A stretch of 54,685 bases of DNA from Rhizobium sp. Leaf371. Lineage in GTDB: Bacteria; Pseudomonadota; Alphaproteobacteria; Rhizobiales; Rhizobiaceae. Below, piece after piece: positions 19,030-30,029 of this stretch; position 1 is the first letter of the stretch, and each line of letters opens with the position of its first letter. Made by a program: the position numbers and the translations under genes. The notes under the pieces are model-generated. The model made no database searches, was not told the origin of the DNA, and was given only the letters and a program-made list of their open reading frames with translations. Where the stretch lies: contig NZ_LMQB01000012.1 in the NCBI RefSeq assembly GCF_001424045.1, positions 176,951-231,635 of the forward strand, read 5' to 3'.

Positions 19030-19260
19030 TCACACCAGCATATGGCCGTGACCGAAGGTCTCGGTCAGTTCGCGGATCAGCAGCGCTTCCTCGTCCGACA
19101 GGCGTTCGCGATCGACAAATCGCCAGTTGCGCTCGTAAAGGGCAAAGACGTCGTCCGCATCGATCGGGCGCGCGGGGTCCCTGTTCCAGACGAGGTTTCG
19201 CAGCTCGGGAAATTGCGCCGGTATGATCTGATGTGCAAAACGCTGCGGCCTGTCCCAACT
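19030..19260 (-). pseudogene. 5'-truncated small conserved protein (no usable start codon)
   Basis: The frame is open from a TAG at 19261-19263 to a TGA at 19030-19032, 76 sense codons with strong coding character. Segments include FAHQIIPAQFPELRNLVWN, then RDPARPIDADDVFALYERNW and LSDEEALLIRELTETFGHG. No ATG, GTG or TTG precedes the conserved part, so the start has been lost or an unusual codon is used. The rest of the 642 bp between smc and ppdK shows no gene that I can defend. The sequence resembles short uncharacterised rhizobial proteins, and no function is known to me. Confidence 0.5.
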
Positions 19261-19488
19261 CTATCGGCACAGGGTGGAAAAATCAAAAAAGACTGAAGGC
19301 CACACGATGTCCGGAGGCCACCGCACCCGCGCCCCGCAACAATTTTGCTGCAATGCAACACTATAGCCGCACTTGCAGCATTCCTAATCGGTTGCGGATG
19401 CTGTAGCGTGAAATGGGAGAAGAGGCGGGACGGGCCGGGGTTGCGGGAATGCGACGCCTGGCGCGGGCGTCTCAGGGTGGAGACGGAC

Positions 19489-22164
<2,676 letters not shown>

Positions 22165-22238
22165 ATTTTAGGGTATTCACCCCCGCTTAAAGGTTCATCA
22201 GTATCGGTTTGAGGAGACGAGGCTTAAGGACGACCCAG

Positions 22239-24068
22239 ATGAAACAGGCGAAGCGGCATGCGCGATCCTTGTATGGCCAATGGCGCAGCGCCTGCCTTCT
22301 CCTGTCGGCAGCCGTCCTCGGCATGGCGCTCTGGATCGTCGCACCGTCGGCCAGGGCCTTCCTTGATGCCGAACAAAGCCTTGCCGGCGTCCATGAATAC
22401 GAGGCGCTGCTGGTGGCGACGCGCGCGCTGTCGGCCGAGCGCGGACCCTCCAACGTCCTGATGTCGATCGAGGCCGGCGCCGATCCCGCGGCCGTCGCCA
22501 AGCTGCGGGAGGCGCGCCGCCTGACGGATGCGGCCTTGTCCGTGGTCGACCGGACCCGGACCCTGCCGCTGGCGCCGGGCATCCTGCGCAGTCTCGAGGA
22601 CGATCTGAAGAACGCCCGTGCCAGCATCGACGCCATCGCGCTGCTGCCGCAGGCGGAACGGTCCCTCGAGATGCTGACGGAGGCGATCGCCCGGATGTTT
22701 GCGATCGCCGATGCGATCCAGCCCTCCGTTGCCCGCGCCGCCGCAACGCTGCAGATGCGCCATCCCGGTCTGTCCCGCAGCGTCTTCACGGCGCTGATCG
22801 CCACGGATCTGCGCGAGCAGGCGGGGCGGCTCGGAAGCTATGTCGTCCCGAGCGTCTCGCGCGGCCTGGCGCTCTCGCCGCAGGCCGTCGACAAGGTCAA
22901 CCGCACCGCGGGCAAGATCGAGCAGCTCGTGTGGATACTCGGCGCGCGCATCGACGCCTCGGACGCCGGCCTGCGCCAGCAGATGGGCGAGGTGCGCCGG
23001 CTCTTCATCGGCGAGGGCGTCCGGCTGATCGAAAGGCTGACGCAGGAAGGGCGCAGCGGCGCACCTTACAGCGTCGCCCCCGCCGACCTCACCGGCCTCT
23101 ACGTTCCGACGCTCCTGCCGCTCGAAAACCTGCGCAAGGCCGCAATCCACCAGATGGTGACCGATATCGGCCACGGCCGCGATCTCGCTTTGCTGAAGCT
23201 CGTCGGCATGGCCGCGGCAACGGCGCTTCTCCTCGTGCTGCTGGTCGTCGTCCTGCGGCGCCTGTTCCTTTCGGTCCTGCGCCCGCTCTTGACGGCGCAC
23301 GAGATGATCGTCGGGCTGGCGGAGGAACAACCGGTCGAGCGCGTGGCGACCAAGGCCGACACGCGCGAACTCAACGATCTCTTCGAGGCCATCGCCCGGC
23401 TGGAACGGCAACTGTCGGAACGCCGCGACCTGACCGAGCGGCTGCGCTTCCAGGCGGAAACCGATCCTCTGACCGGCCTTTTGAACCGGACCCGTTTCGC
23501 AAGCCTCGGCGACGACCGGTTCGCCGCCGCCCTGCGGACCGGGACGGAGACGGCCGATCGGGAGTGCCAGATGTCGGAAAACCGCGTCGGCGTGCTCTAT
23601 ATTGATCTCGACGGCTTCAAGGCCGTGAACGACACGCATGGCCATTTCGCCGGCGACCAGCTGCTGCGGGAGATCGCCTCCCGTCTCTCGAATGTCGTGG
23701 GAGCGGGCGTTGCCGGCGCCGACGGCCTGCTCGCGCGCCTCGGCGGCGACGAATTCGCCATCTGCACCAGCGGTCTGGACGCCGCCGGGCTCGAAGCCTT
23801 TGCAGGCCGCGTGCTTCTCCAGTTCAACAAGCCGACCGACATCGGCGGCCTGCCGATCCGCGTGGGTGCGAGCATCGGCATGGCCCTGATGGCAGGCGGA
23901 GGAGACGCAGGGGAGACGGAGAGTTTTGCAAAGCTCTGTGGAGAAGCCGACATCGCCCTCTACGAGGCCAAGCGCAGCGGCCGCAACACCTGGCGCCTGT
24001 TCGGCGAGACGAACTCGAAGCGCACCACTCCGGTCGAGGTGTCCCCGCTGCGCGCTCTGGCTGGCTAG
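22239..24068 (+). CDS. Membrane GGDEF diguanylate cyclase
   Basis: A 609-residue membrane protein. There is a first transmembrane helix around residues 20-40 (LLLSAAVLGMALWIVA), a long periplasmic helical region (to about residue 315), and a second membrane helix around residues 320-345 (AAATALLLVLLVVVLRRLF). A short HAMP-like stretch then leads to a C-terminal GGDEF domain with ETDPLTGLLNRTRFASLG, DLDGFKAVNDTHGHFAGDQL and an intact RLGGDEFAICTSG. It should therefore make c-di-GMP. No RxxD inhibitory site is visible before the GGDEF. The ATG at 22239 has aagga 8 bases upstream. The periplasmic sensor ligand is unknown. Confidence 0.92.
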   Translation: MKQAKRHARSLYGQWRSACLLLSAAVLGMALWIVAPSARAFLDAEQSLAGVHEYEALLVATRALSAERGPSNVLMSIEAGADPAAVAKLREARRLTDAALSVVDRTRTLPLAPGILRSLEDDLKNARASIDAIALLPQAERSLEMLTEAIARMFAIADAIQPSVARAAATLQMRHPGLSRSVFTALIATDLREQAGRLGSYVVPSVSRGLALSPQAVDKVNRTAGKIEQLVWILGARIDASDAGLRQQMGEVRRLFIGEGVRLIERLTQEGRSGAPYSVAPADLTGLYVPTLLPLENLRKAAIHQMVTDIGHGRDLALLKLVGMAAATALLLVLLVVVLRRLFLSVLRPLLTAHEMIVGLAEEQPVERVATKADTRELNDLFEAIARLERQLSERRDLTERLRFQAETDPLTGLLNRTRFASLGDDRFAAALRTGTETADRECQMSENRVGVLYIDLDGFKAVNDTHGHFAGDQLLREIASRLSNVVGAGVAGADGLLARLGGDEFAICTSGLDAAGLEAFAGRVLLQFNKPTDIGGLPIRVGASIGMALMAGGGDAGETESFAKLCGEADIALYEAKRSGRNTWRLFGETNSKRTTPVEVSPLRALAG

Positions 24069-24110
24069 GGCCGGCTGGGGTCGGGGCCCGGCAAGCGTTT
24101 GCCGGCGCGT

Positions 24111-24527
24111 CTAGATCCGCTGAAAAACATCCACGAAGGCCTGGGCGAAACTCGCGAGGCCAAGCGTGCGCTCATCCGGCTTCTCGATGCGGATCGAGGT
24201 GCCGTCGGCCTCCAGGCAGGCAAAGATCGTCTCGGCGCCAGCCCCAGTGTCGCGCGGGATGCGCAGCACGGCGATCCGCAGGCAGTTTTCGACGAGACCG
24301 GAGGCGGGGAGGTCGAACAGGAAGGCGCCCTTGAGGTCGGTCGCCGCCGCGCGCACGCGATCGGCAAACGCGTCGCCGCTGCCGACCAGCCCGTCGCCCA
24401 CCATGCCGTCGAGCACGATGCCGTCCAGCGACAGCTCGAGCTCCAGCATTTCCATCGTGAATTCAAAGTCGCCACCCTCTGGAGCGCCGCTCTGGATGGC
24501 CGGGGTTTCGATTTCGGCAGAACGCAT
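24111..24527 (-). CDS. Hypothetical protein
   Basis: A 138-residue acidic protein of unknown function. No signal peptide or membrane helix is visible. The middle has an alternating hydrophobic/glycine pattern (GIVLDGMVGDGLVGSGDAF), then TDLKGAFLFDLPASGLVEN with an isolated cysteine (NCLRIAVLRI) and another in ETIFACLEADG. The C-terminus ends FAQAFVDVFQRI. Of two in-frame ATGs (24536, 24527) the second has better ribosome-site spacing (aaggggg, 9 bases). It converges with the GGDEF gene. Codon use is normal for the window, so it is probably real, but I do not recognise a family. Confidence 0.6.
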   Translation of the reverse strand: MRSAEIETPAIQSGAPEGGDFEFTMEMLELELSLDGIVLDGMVGDGLVGSGDAFADRVRAAATDLKGAFLFDLPASGLVENCLRIAVLRIPRDTGAGAETIFACLEADGTSIRIEKPDERTLGLASFAQAFVDVFQRI

Positions 24528-24967
24528 GGTCGTCATCCCCCTTTTGCAACCGGTCCGACCCGGTCAGGATAGCCGACTGCGGGGCAGCAGGCCAAAGGTC
24601 TTCGATAAAATCGTTAACAAGAATGGCAATTCCGTGGCAACGCGTCTCCCGGTTGCGGAAGATCGTGAAGCGGGGATTAACGTCGCAGCCGCGCAAAGGT
24701 TCCAGCGTCGGCTCTCAGGCAAGGCCCGCAGGTCCGGACAACCGACGCCCGTGTCGCACCCGGAAAGGATCGACCGTCGATGCCGTTCGGCAACACCCGC
24801 AGGCGCCTTGCGATTGCCGCCTTCGCCTCGCGATTGCCGCCTTGGATGATGCGCAGGATGGTGTAAGGACAGAGCGACGTGCGATCCCTGGGCCAAGCGC
24901 CGGGTGAGAGCGCAGACGTGCGACGACGTGGGACAGGACGTGGAACGAGACGGGGGTTCGGCCGGCA
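24528..24967. other. 440 bp intergenic gap with a short direct repeat
   Basis: No convincing gene is seen on either strand; the open frames present are low-complexity and Arg/Ser-rich. A 14-base unit (gcgattgccgcctt) occurs twice with a 20 bp period at 24810-24823 and 24830-24843. The gap separates divergent genes and should contain both promoters, but no clear -35/-10 pair was recognised. Confidence 0.5.
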
Positions 24968-25936
24968 ATGATCACCTATGAGCGCCCGATATCCTACGCC
25001 GCCCGCGCGGCGCGCCATGTCGCGCGGCTCGCCTTCGCCATCTTCGTCCTGTCGCTTGCCGCCCACCGCTTCGGCTCCCTGTCGAGCACGCTGTTCGTCA
25101 CGCTGGCGCTCGCCAGTGCGGCGCTGGCGCTGGTGGCCGTTCTCCTGTCGGTCGTCGGCTTCGTGCGGCTGTGGCAGGTCGCGGCCGTCGGCGGCATCGC
25201 CTCCACCATGGCGCTGGTCTATGCGGCCCTGCCGCTCGGCGTCGCCGGCCTCGCGCTGTTTCAGGTGGTCGAAAAGCCGGCGCTCACCGATGTGTCCACC
25301 GATCTCGTCACGCCGCCGCCCTTCATCCGCGAACGCCCGGTCGAGGCCGGCTGGCTGACCCCGACGCCGCCCGCCGCGGCCGACCGGCAGGCGCAGGCGC
25401 AGGCTTTTCCCGCGCTCACCGGGCGTCGCTACGACGGCGCGCTCGACCGCGTGCTGACCGGCGTGCGCATAGTGGCCGAACAATCCGGCATCGCCATCGT
25501 CGCGGAAGAGGGCCTCGAAAACGCCGAGCCCGATTTCGAGGATCTCGCCCAGAAAACCGAGCCGCCGCCCACCGACGGCCAAAGCGGCGCCAAGGGAAAG
25601 ACCAAGGGCAAAACGGCAAAAGCCGGCCGCAGCGACCCCTTGGGCGACGATCCGGGCCCGGTGCCCATTCCGCTCTCGCGCCCGAAGCCGGATCTCGGTC
25701 CCTTGCCGCCCGGCCGAAAGGCCGGCGATATCCTGCTGCAGGGGGAAAGCCGCAGTTTCCTGGCCGGTTTCCGTTTCGATCTCGTCATCCGTCTTCGCGA
25801 AGAGTCCGAAACCACCTTCGTCGATATCCGCGTCGCCTCCAGGCTCGGCCATCACGATCTCGGCCTCGATGCCGCCGTGGCCGAGCGCTTCCTGCACGCG
25901 CTCGACGCCGAGCTTCTGGGCATCGCCGGCGACTGA
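24968..25936 (+). CDS. DUF1499 family membrane protein
   Basis: A 322-residue protein. Three membrane helices cover about residues 20-110 (FAIFVLSLAAHRFG, LVTLALAS-like and MALVYAALPLGVAGLALF regions). After a long Pro/Lys-rich linker (residues 190-250, with KGKTKGKTAKAGRSDP) the C-terminus has the DUF1499 end: FRFDLVIRLREESETTFVDI and DIRVASRLGHHDLGLDA. DUF1499 proteins are widespread in rhizobia and plant plastids without a firm function. The linker interrupts the domain (the earlier part is VEAGWLTPTPPAAADRQAQA), which looks like an insertion between its two halves. Confidence 0.85.
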   Translation: MITYERPISYAARAARHVARLAFAIFVLSLAAHRFGSLSSTLFVTLALASAALALVAVLLSVVGFVRLWQVAAVGGIASTMALVYAALPLGVAGLALFQVVEKPALTDVSTDLVTPPPFIRERPVEAGWLTPTPPAAADRQAQAQAFPALTGRRYDGALDRVLTGVRIVAEQSGIAIVAEEGLENAEPDFEDLAQKTEPPPTDGQSGAKGKTKGKTAKAGRSDPLGDDPGPVPIPLSRPKPDLGPLPPGRKAGDILLQGESRSFLAGFRFDLVIRLREESETTFVDIRVASRLGHHDLGLDAAVAERFLHALDAELLGIAGD

Positions 25937-26023
25937 GGCCGGATACTGAGGCTTGATCTTCCCCCGGCATCGCCGGGCATGTTGTCGGACGGCCGGACCC
26001 GCGCGCCGCGACAGACCGCCGGC

Positions 26024-26956
26024 TCAGGTCAGCCGGTAGCGTCCGTTAAGCGCCGGCGGCCCCTCGGTCACGACGATCCCGCGCTCCACCAGATCTTCCA
26101 GATGGGCGAGCACGGAGAGAGCGGCGGCACCATGCAGCCGCGGGTCCGTCGAGGCATAGAGCGCCCGCACGATCTCGGAAATCGCACCGTCGCCGCGGCG
26201 GATGCGCTCCACCACGCCGCGCTCGCGCATGCGCCGATGTGCCCGCAGCCCGCGCAGAAACTTGTGGGGCTCCGTCACCGGCCCGCCATGTCCGGGCAGA
26301 TAGAGCCGGTCGTCGCGCGCGAGCATCGTCTCGAGCGAGGCCATATAGTCGCGCATCGACCCATCCGGCGGCGCGACGATGCTGGTCGCCCAGGCCATCA
26401 CGTGATCGGCCGAGAAGACGATGCCCGTTCCCTCCAGCGCGAACGACAGATGGTTCGCCGTATGGCCGGGCGTCGAAAGCGCCGTCAGCGCCCAGCCGTC
26501 GCCGGCGATCGTCGCACCATGGCCGAGCGCGAGATCGGGCACGAAATCCAGGTCGGCGCTTTCCGAAAACGGGTTGACCTCGCCCGCATGCAGCGGCCGG
26601 GAGGGCCGGTGCGGCCCCTCCGCCGCGATCACCCCACCCACACGGGCCTGGAGAACGCGCGCCAGCGGCGCGTGATCGCGGTGCGTGTGGCTCACGAGAA
26701 TATGGCTGACCGGCCGCCCTTCGATCGCGCGCAGCAGCGCGGCCAGATGCGCATCGTCGAGCGGACCGGGATCGATGATCGCCAGCGTCTCCTCCCCGAC
26801 GAGATAGCTGTTGGTGCCGTGAAAGGTGAACGGCGAGGGATTTTCGACCGTCACCCGCCGCACGCCGTCCGCGACCGCAACCGCCTGCCCATAGGCCGGC
26901 GCGAAGGCCCGCTCGAACTGCGGCTCCTCCTCGCTTGCAAGGGACGCGCCGCTCAT
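26024..26956 (-). CDS. Metallo-beta-lactamase fold hydrolase (LACTB2/SoxH-like)
   Basis: A 310-residue metal-dependent hydrolase. The zinc motif is SHTHRDHAPLARVLQ; further ligands are in STPGHTANHLSF and VFSADHVMAWATS, and LPGHGGPVTEPHKF near the C-terminal part. After it comes the winged-helix tail (AALSVLAHLEDLVERGIV) seen in LACTB2-type enzymes that process RNA or thioesters. The ATG at 26956 overlaps the stop of the upstream cupin gene by 4 bp, so both are translated together. The true substrate is unknown. Confidence 0.92.
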   Translation of the reverse strand: MSGASLASEEEPQFERAFAPAYGQAVAVADGVRRVTVENPSPFTFHGTNSYLVGEETLAIIDPGPLDDAHLAALLRAIEGRPVSHILVSHTHRDHAPLARVLQARVGGVIAAEGPHRPSRPLHAGEVNPFSESADLDFVPDLALGHGATIAGDGWALTALSTPGHTANHLSFALEGTGIVFSADHVMAWATSIVAPPDGSMRDYMASLETMLARDDRLYLPGHGGPVTEPHKFLRGLRAHRRMRERGVVERIRRGDGAISEIVRALYASTDPRLHGAAALSVLAHLEDLVERGIVVTEGPPALNGRYRLT

Positions 26957-27249
26957 TTCAGTTCGATCTCGATGAAGCACATGGGCGCGTCCCCGGCATT
27001 GACCACATTGTGCTCCACGCCGGCCTCCCGCCGATAGACCGCACCCTTGGCGACATCGAATTCCCGCGCGCCTCCGCCATCCTCGATCCGGAAGCGGCAA
27101 TCCGTCATCGGCACGACGATATAGGAAAGCCCGTGGACATGATGCCCGGTCTCGGCCCCGGGCGCGAAATCCCACTGCGTGACGCGCATGAAACCATCGT
27201 CGCTGACCACCGTCGGCCGCGCCGGCATCCGAGCCCGATATCCCGCCAT
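26953..27249 (-). CDS. Small cupin-domain protein
   Basis: A 98-residue single-domain cupin. Motif 1 is WDFAPGAETGHHVHGLSYIV and motif 2 is VYRREAGVEHNVVNAGD, with the histidines expected to bind a metal. The ATG at 27249 has a good ribosome site (gaggag). The downstream overlap with the metallo-hydrolase gene suggests a two-gene operon. Family members include small enzymes and binding proteins, so no reaction can be given. Confidence 0.88.
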   Translation of the reverse strand: MAGYRARMPARPTVVSDDGFMRVTQWDFAPGAETGHHVHGLSYIVVPMTDCRFRIEDGGGAREFDVAKGAVYRREAGVEHNVVNAGDAPMCFIEIELK

Positions 27250-27364
27250 TCCCGTCTCCTCACACCGCGCCGACCCGGCCCGCATCCTGCCCGCTGCAAG
27301 AGCGCGCCCGAAAGCCGACCCTAGCCCAATTCGCCGCCAACCGAAACGACGGTGCCGAAAGCCG

Positions 27365-27435
27365 GAACCCGAAACGCAGAACCCGAAACACAGAACCCGG
27401 ACCATGGGACCCGAACCACGGGACCCGAACCACGG
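27365..27435. repeat. Five-copy imperfect 14-15 bp tandem repeat
   Basis: Units of about 14 bases follow one another: gaacccgaaacgca (27365), gaacccgaaacaca (27379), gaacccggaccatgg (27393), then gacccgaaccacgg twice exactly (27408 and 27422). It lies in the 301 bp gap between the cupin gene and tRNA-Gln, where no other gene is seen. Copy number is likely to vary between strains. Confidence 0.85.
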
Positions 27436-27550
27436 AACCGCGAAACCAGCGCCCGGATAATCTTGAGACCCGACGAACTTACCCGTTGTCCCCGCCCTCA
27501 CGCTTTGCTATCAGCCCAACACCCGGACATCACCGCACCCGGGCCGGCAA

Positions 27551-27625
27551 TGGGGCGTCGCCAAGCGGTAAGGCACCGGTTTTTGGTACCGGCATTCCCA
27601 GGTTCGAATCCTGGCGCCCCAGCCA
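27551..27625 (+). tRNA. tRNA-Gln (anticodon TTG)
   Basis: A complete cloverleaf of 75 nt including an encoded CCA. The acceptor stem pairs tggggcg (27551-27557) with cgcccca (27615-27621). The anticodon stem ccggt/accgg closes a seven-base loop ttttggt, giving anticodon TTG (glutamine). The T arm contains ggttcgaatcc. A T-run follows at 27631-27637. The accessory region on the right begins about 350 bp downstream. Confidence 0.98.
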
Positions 27626-27977
27626 GCAGCTTTTTTTCAGCCCGGAAATCCACGTTTTCCAGCGCTTATGCTGAGCTGGGAATCGAATGGGACGCAGTGT
27701 CTCACAGGACTGTCTGACAAGGCTGTCTGACACGGGTGCCTCACAGGAAGGCCGAAAATCCCGCTCACTTTTCACAAAGGCTTCAGCATGGCAGCCGTTC
27801 GCGTTCTGGAAAGCGTCGCCGGTCACGAGGCGAGGCAGGCGAGGAAGAGCCGCCAAGCCTGATAGCCGCCAAGCGTTATTGGCCAAGCATCGGCTAGTTT
27901 ACCGATCGGGAAGAAATCGTCTAAAGACGAATTTTCTTCCTTATCGGGAAGTTTAGACGAGATGCATGTCTATGCGC
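27626..27977. other. 352 bp gap after tRNA-Gln with a hairpin, no gene seen
   Basis: No gene is supported on either strand. There are short direct repeats (gccgccaagc twice near 27850-27875; ctgtctgaca twice near 27710-27730). A stem-loop pairs ggaagaaatcgtc (27909-27921) with gacgaattttcttcc (27926-27940) around taaa, with a two-base bulge. It lies just after the stop of the minus-strand gene at 27978 and could end that transcript. No copy of the tRNA 3' end was found, so an integration site is not shown. Confidence 0.5.
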
Positions 27978-29924
27978 TCACATCGAAGGCCCCTCATAGG
28001 AGGCTGCGGTTTCATTCACTCGAAAGCGCCCTTTCCGTTCGGCAAGCGGCGGCACATCGAAAGATGCTGGCGGCAGCCTCAAACGCGCTCGATCCGCCAT
28101 TTTTTCATAGGCTGCCTCGAGGTGGCGACAAAATCTCTCGGCATCGAACAGCGGCGCTGAGTCGCGGCTTTTGACGAGCCGTTGTTTCAGGCTGGCCACT
28201 TCGTCGCCATTCTTTGCAAGCGCCACGGCTCGTTCGACCAAGGCTCGACTGTCAGGCATGACGAGATCGGGCATGCCAGCCGCTGTCAACAGGCTTTCCG
28301 AAACGCGTGAGGCAAAATTGTTTCCCCGCTTGGAGACGACAGGGAGACCCGCCCAAAGCTTGTCGGAGGTTGTCGTGTGTCCGTTATAGGGAAAGGTGTC
28401 GAGGCCGATATCGGCCGCCTGCAGCCGGGCGATATGAGCATCATAGCGGGCTGTCCCGGCAAAGACGATCTGCGTCTCGCCTACGCCCCTTTCCGTCATG
28501 GCGCGCATGAAATTGTTGCGCGCGGTAGGGCTGTCGACAAGAACCCAGAGGAGGGCCTCTGGCGCTCCTCGCAGGATATCAGCCCAGATGTCGATGGTCT
28601 CGATCGTCATCTTGCGAGTTGCGTTGAAGGCCGCGAAGATGAAGCGGCCTTCTGGAAGGCCAAGCTCGGAGCGGGACGTCGGCGGTGGAAGAGCGCGATA
28701 GAGCGGGTCGTTCGGCTGGTATGTCTCGGGAAGGCGGCAGATTTGCTCGTGGTAGAAGCGTGCCGACGCCCGCGGCGTCACGATCGGGTCGCCGATGACG
28801 TAATCGCAGTCGATACCGATGTTGCTTCCGGGAAAGCCGAGCCAGGAGACCTGCACCGGCGCCACGTTTTCGTTGAGGATGATGTATCGGGTGTCGGCGG
28901 TCGCGCCCTTGAGATCGACCAGAATGTCGATGCCGTCGGCGCGGATCGTCCGGGCGGCTTCCGCGTCGGTCATCGCATGAATAGGGACGATGCGGCCCAA
29001 GAGCGAGCGGTCGGCCGTTTCGGCTTTTAAATACCTTTCGCTCGTGTGGCAGTAGAGCGTGATGTCGAATCGATCGCGGTCGTGCAGGGTGAGAACGGTT
29101 TGCAGCAGGCGCATGGTGGCGTGGCCGCTCCAGAAGTCGCTGGAGAGGTAGCCGATGCGCAAGGGTTGCGTGCCGCGTTTCCGGCTCATGCGGGGACGGG
29201 CGGGTTTCGACCGGTTGCGGACCGGTGCGCTGTTGGTCGCAAGCCGGTTCAGCCGCTCGTTGCCGCAGTGGAGCAGGTTGGCGAAGGACATTTCGCCCTT
29301 AAGGAGCCGCGGCGTCGAGGTCGCGGTGTCCCAACTTGCCACTTCCCAACGGCTTTCCAGTTCGGCCAGGGCTTTGTAGTCGCAGAATTCCCGCGCAACT
29401 GCCATATAGCAGGCCTGCGGATAGGGATTTTCGGTTTCCAGGTCCGCCAGTTTCCGGAAGACTGTCAGCGCAGCAGGATCCCGGCCTTCGCCGTTATACA
29501 GCGTTGCAGCGAGATGGATATGGGCGGGGTCGTTGCTGTCGACCAGTGCGGCCCGAACAAGATGCGCCGACTTGGTGTCGCCTTTGCGAAGAAAGGTCGA
29601 GGCGACGAGGGCAGCGACGTCTGGATTTTCAGGCTGCAGCACGAAGAGGCGCATCCCAAAGAGAAGGGCGCGCTCGTCGTCGCCGACCGCTACGGCCGAG
29701 TCGGCCGCGCGCTTCAGGACCTCGGGTGTCGGATCCAGATCGACGGCACGGGCAAATATGTCGAGCGCGTCTTTTTCCAGGCCGAGCTTTTGAAAGGTCA
29801 GACCAAGAAGCGTCAGCACCTCTGAATCTGCGCCGTCATCAATCATGCTGCTCAACAGCGTGAGAGCGCCGATGTAATCGCTGCTCTCGTAAGCCTTGTT
29901 GGCGTTTGCCAATCGTCCCGTCAT
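27978..29924 (-). CDS. TPR - SPINDLY/O-GlcNAc-transferase-like glycosyltransferase (GT41)
   Basis: A 648-residue protein. The first third is helical TPR-type repeats (YIGALTLLSSMID, LTLLGLTFQKLGLEKDA, IFARAVDLDPTPEVL). From about residue 250 it matches the C-terminal part of OGT/SPINDLY: RIGYLSSDFWSGHATMRLL with a histidine, VDLKGATADTR, APVQVSWLGFPGSNIGIDCD, FAAFNATRKMTIETIDIW with a lysine, and FPYNGHTTTSDKLWAGLPVV with the sugar-nucleotide-binding HTT. These correspond to key OGT residues, so it is likely an active transferase that glycosylates protein Ser/Thr using a sugar nucleotide. It follows a helicase and a nuclease-like gene on the same strand. The acceptor is unknown; flagellin-type targets are known for relatives. 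Confidence 0.9.
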   Translation of the reverse strand: MTGRLANANKAYESSDYIGALTLLSSMIDDGADSEVLTLLGLTFQKLGLEKDALDIFARAVDLDPTPEVLKRAADSAVAVGDDERALLFGMRLFVLQPENPDVAALVASTFLRKGDTKSAHLVRAALVDSNDPAHIHLAATLYNGEGRDPAALTVFRKLADLETENPYPQACYMAVAREFCDYKALAELESRWEVASWDTATSTPRLLKGEMSFANLLHCGNERLNRLATNSAPVRNRSKPARPRMSRKRGTQPLRIGYLSSDFWSGHATMRLLQTVLTLHDRDRFDITLYCHTSERYLKAETADRSLLGRIVPIHAMTDAEAARTIRADGIDILVDLKGATADTRYIILNENVAPVQVSWLGFPGSNIGIDCDYVIGDPIVTPRASARFYHEQICRLPETYQPNDPLYRALPPPTSRSELGLPEGRFIFAAFNATRKMTIETIDIWADILRGAPEALLWVLVDSPTARNNFMRAMTERGVGETQIVFAGTARYDAHIARLQAADIGLDTFPYNGHTTTSDKLWAGLPVVSKRGNNFASRVSESLLTAAGMPDLVMPDSRALVERAVALAKNGDEVASLKQRLVKSRDSAPLFDAERFCRHLEAAYEKMADRARLRLPPASFDVPPLAERKGRFRVNETAASYEGPSM

Positions 29925-30029
29925 AGCGTCTTACCCGCCTTTTATCGATGCCGGGATAATGGCGAAGGGACCTTGTGCGAGGCCATCAGCTTGGGTCGAG
30001 AGAGCTGATTGCACCATCAAAACCTGGGA

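Noticed and set aside
24564-24968. A 134-codon minus-strand frame in the DUF1499 upstream gap
   Set aside because: Ser/Arg-rich translation with no domain and no ribosome site, in a region expected to hold promoters.
27530-27886. A 118-codon minus-strand frame over tRNA-Gln
   Set aside because: It contains the well-known spurious translation of an antisense tRNA (GRQDSNLG) and is not a gene.
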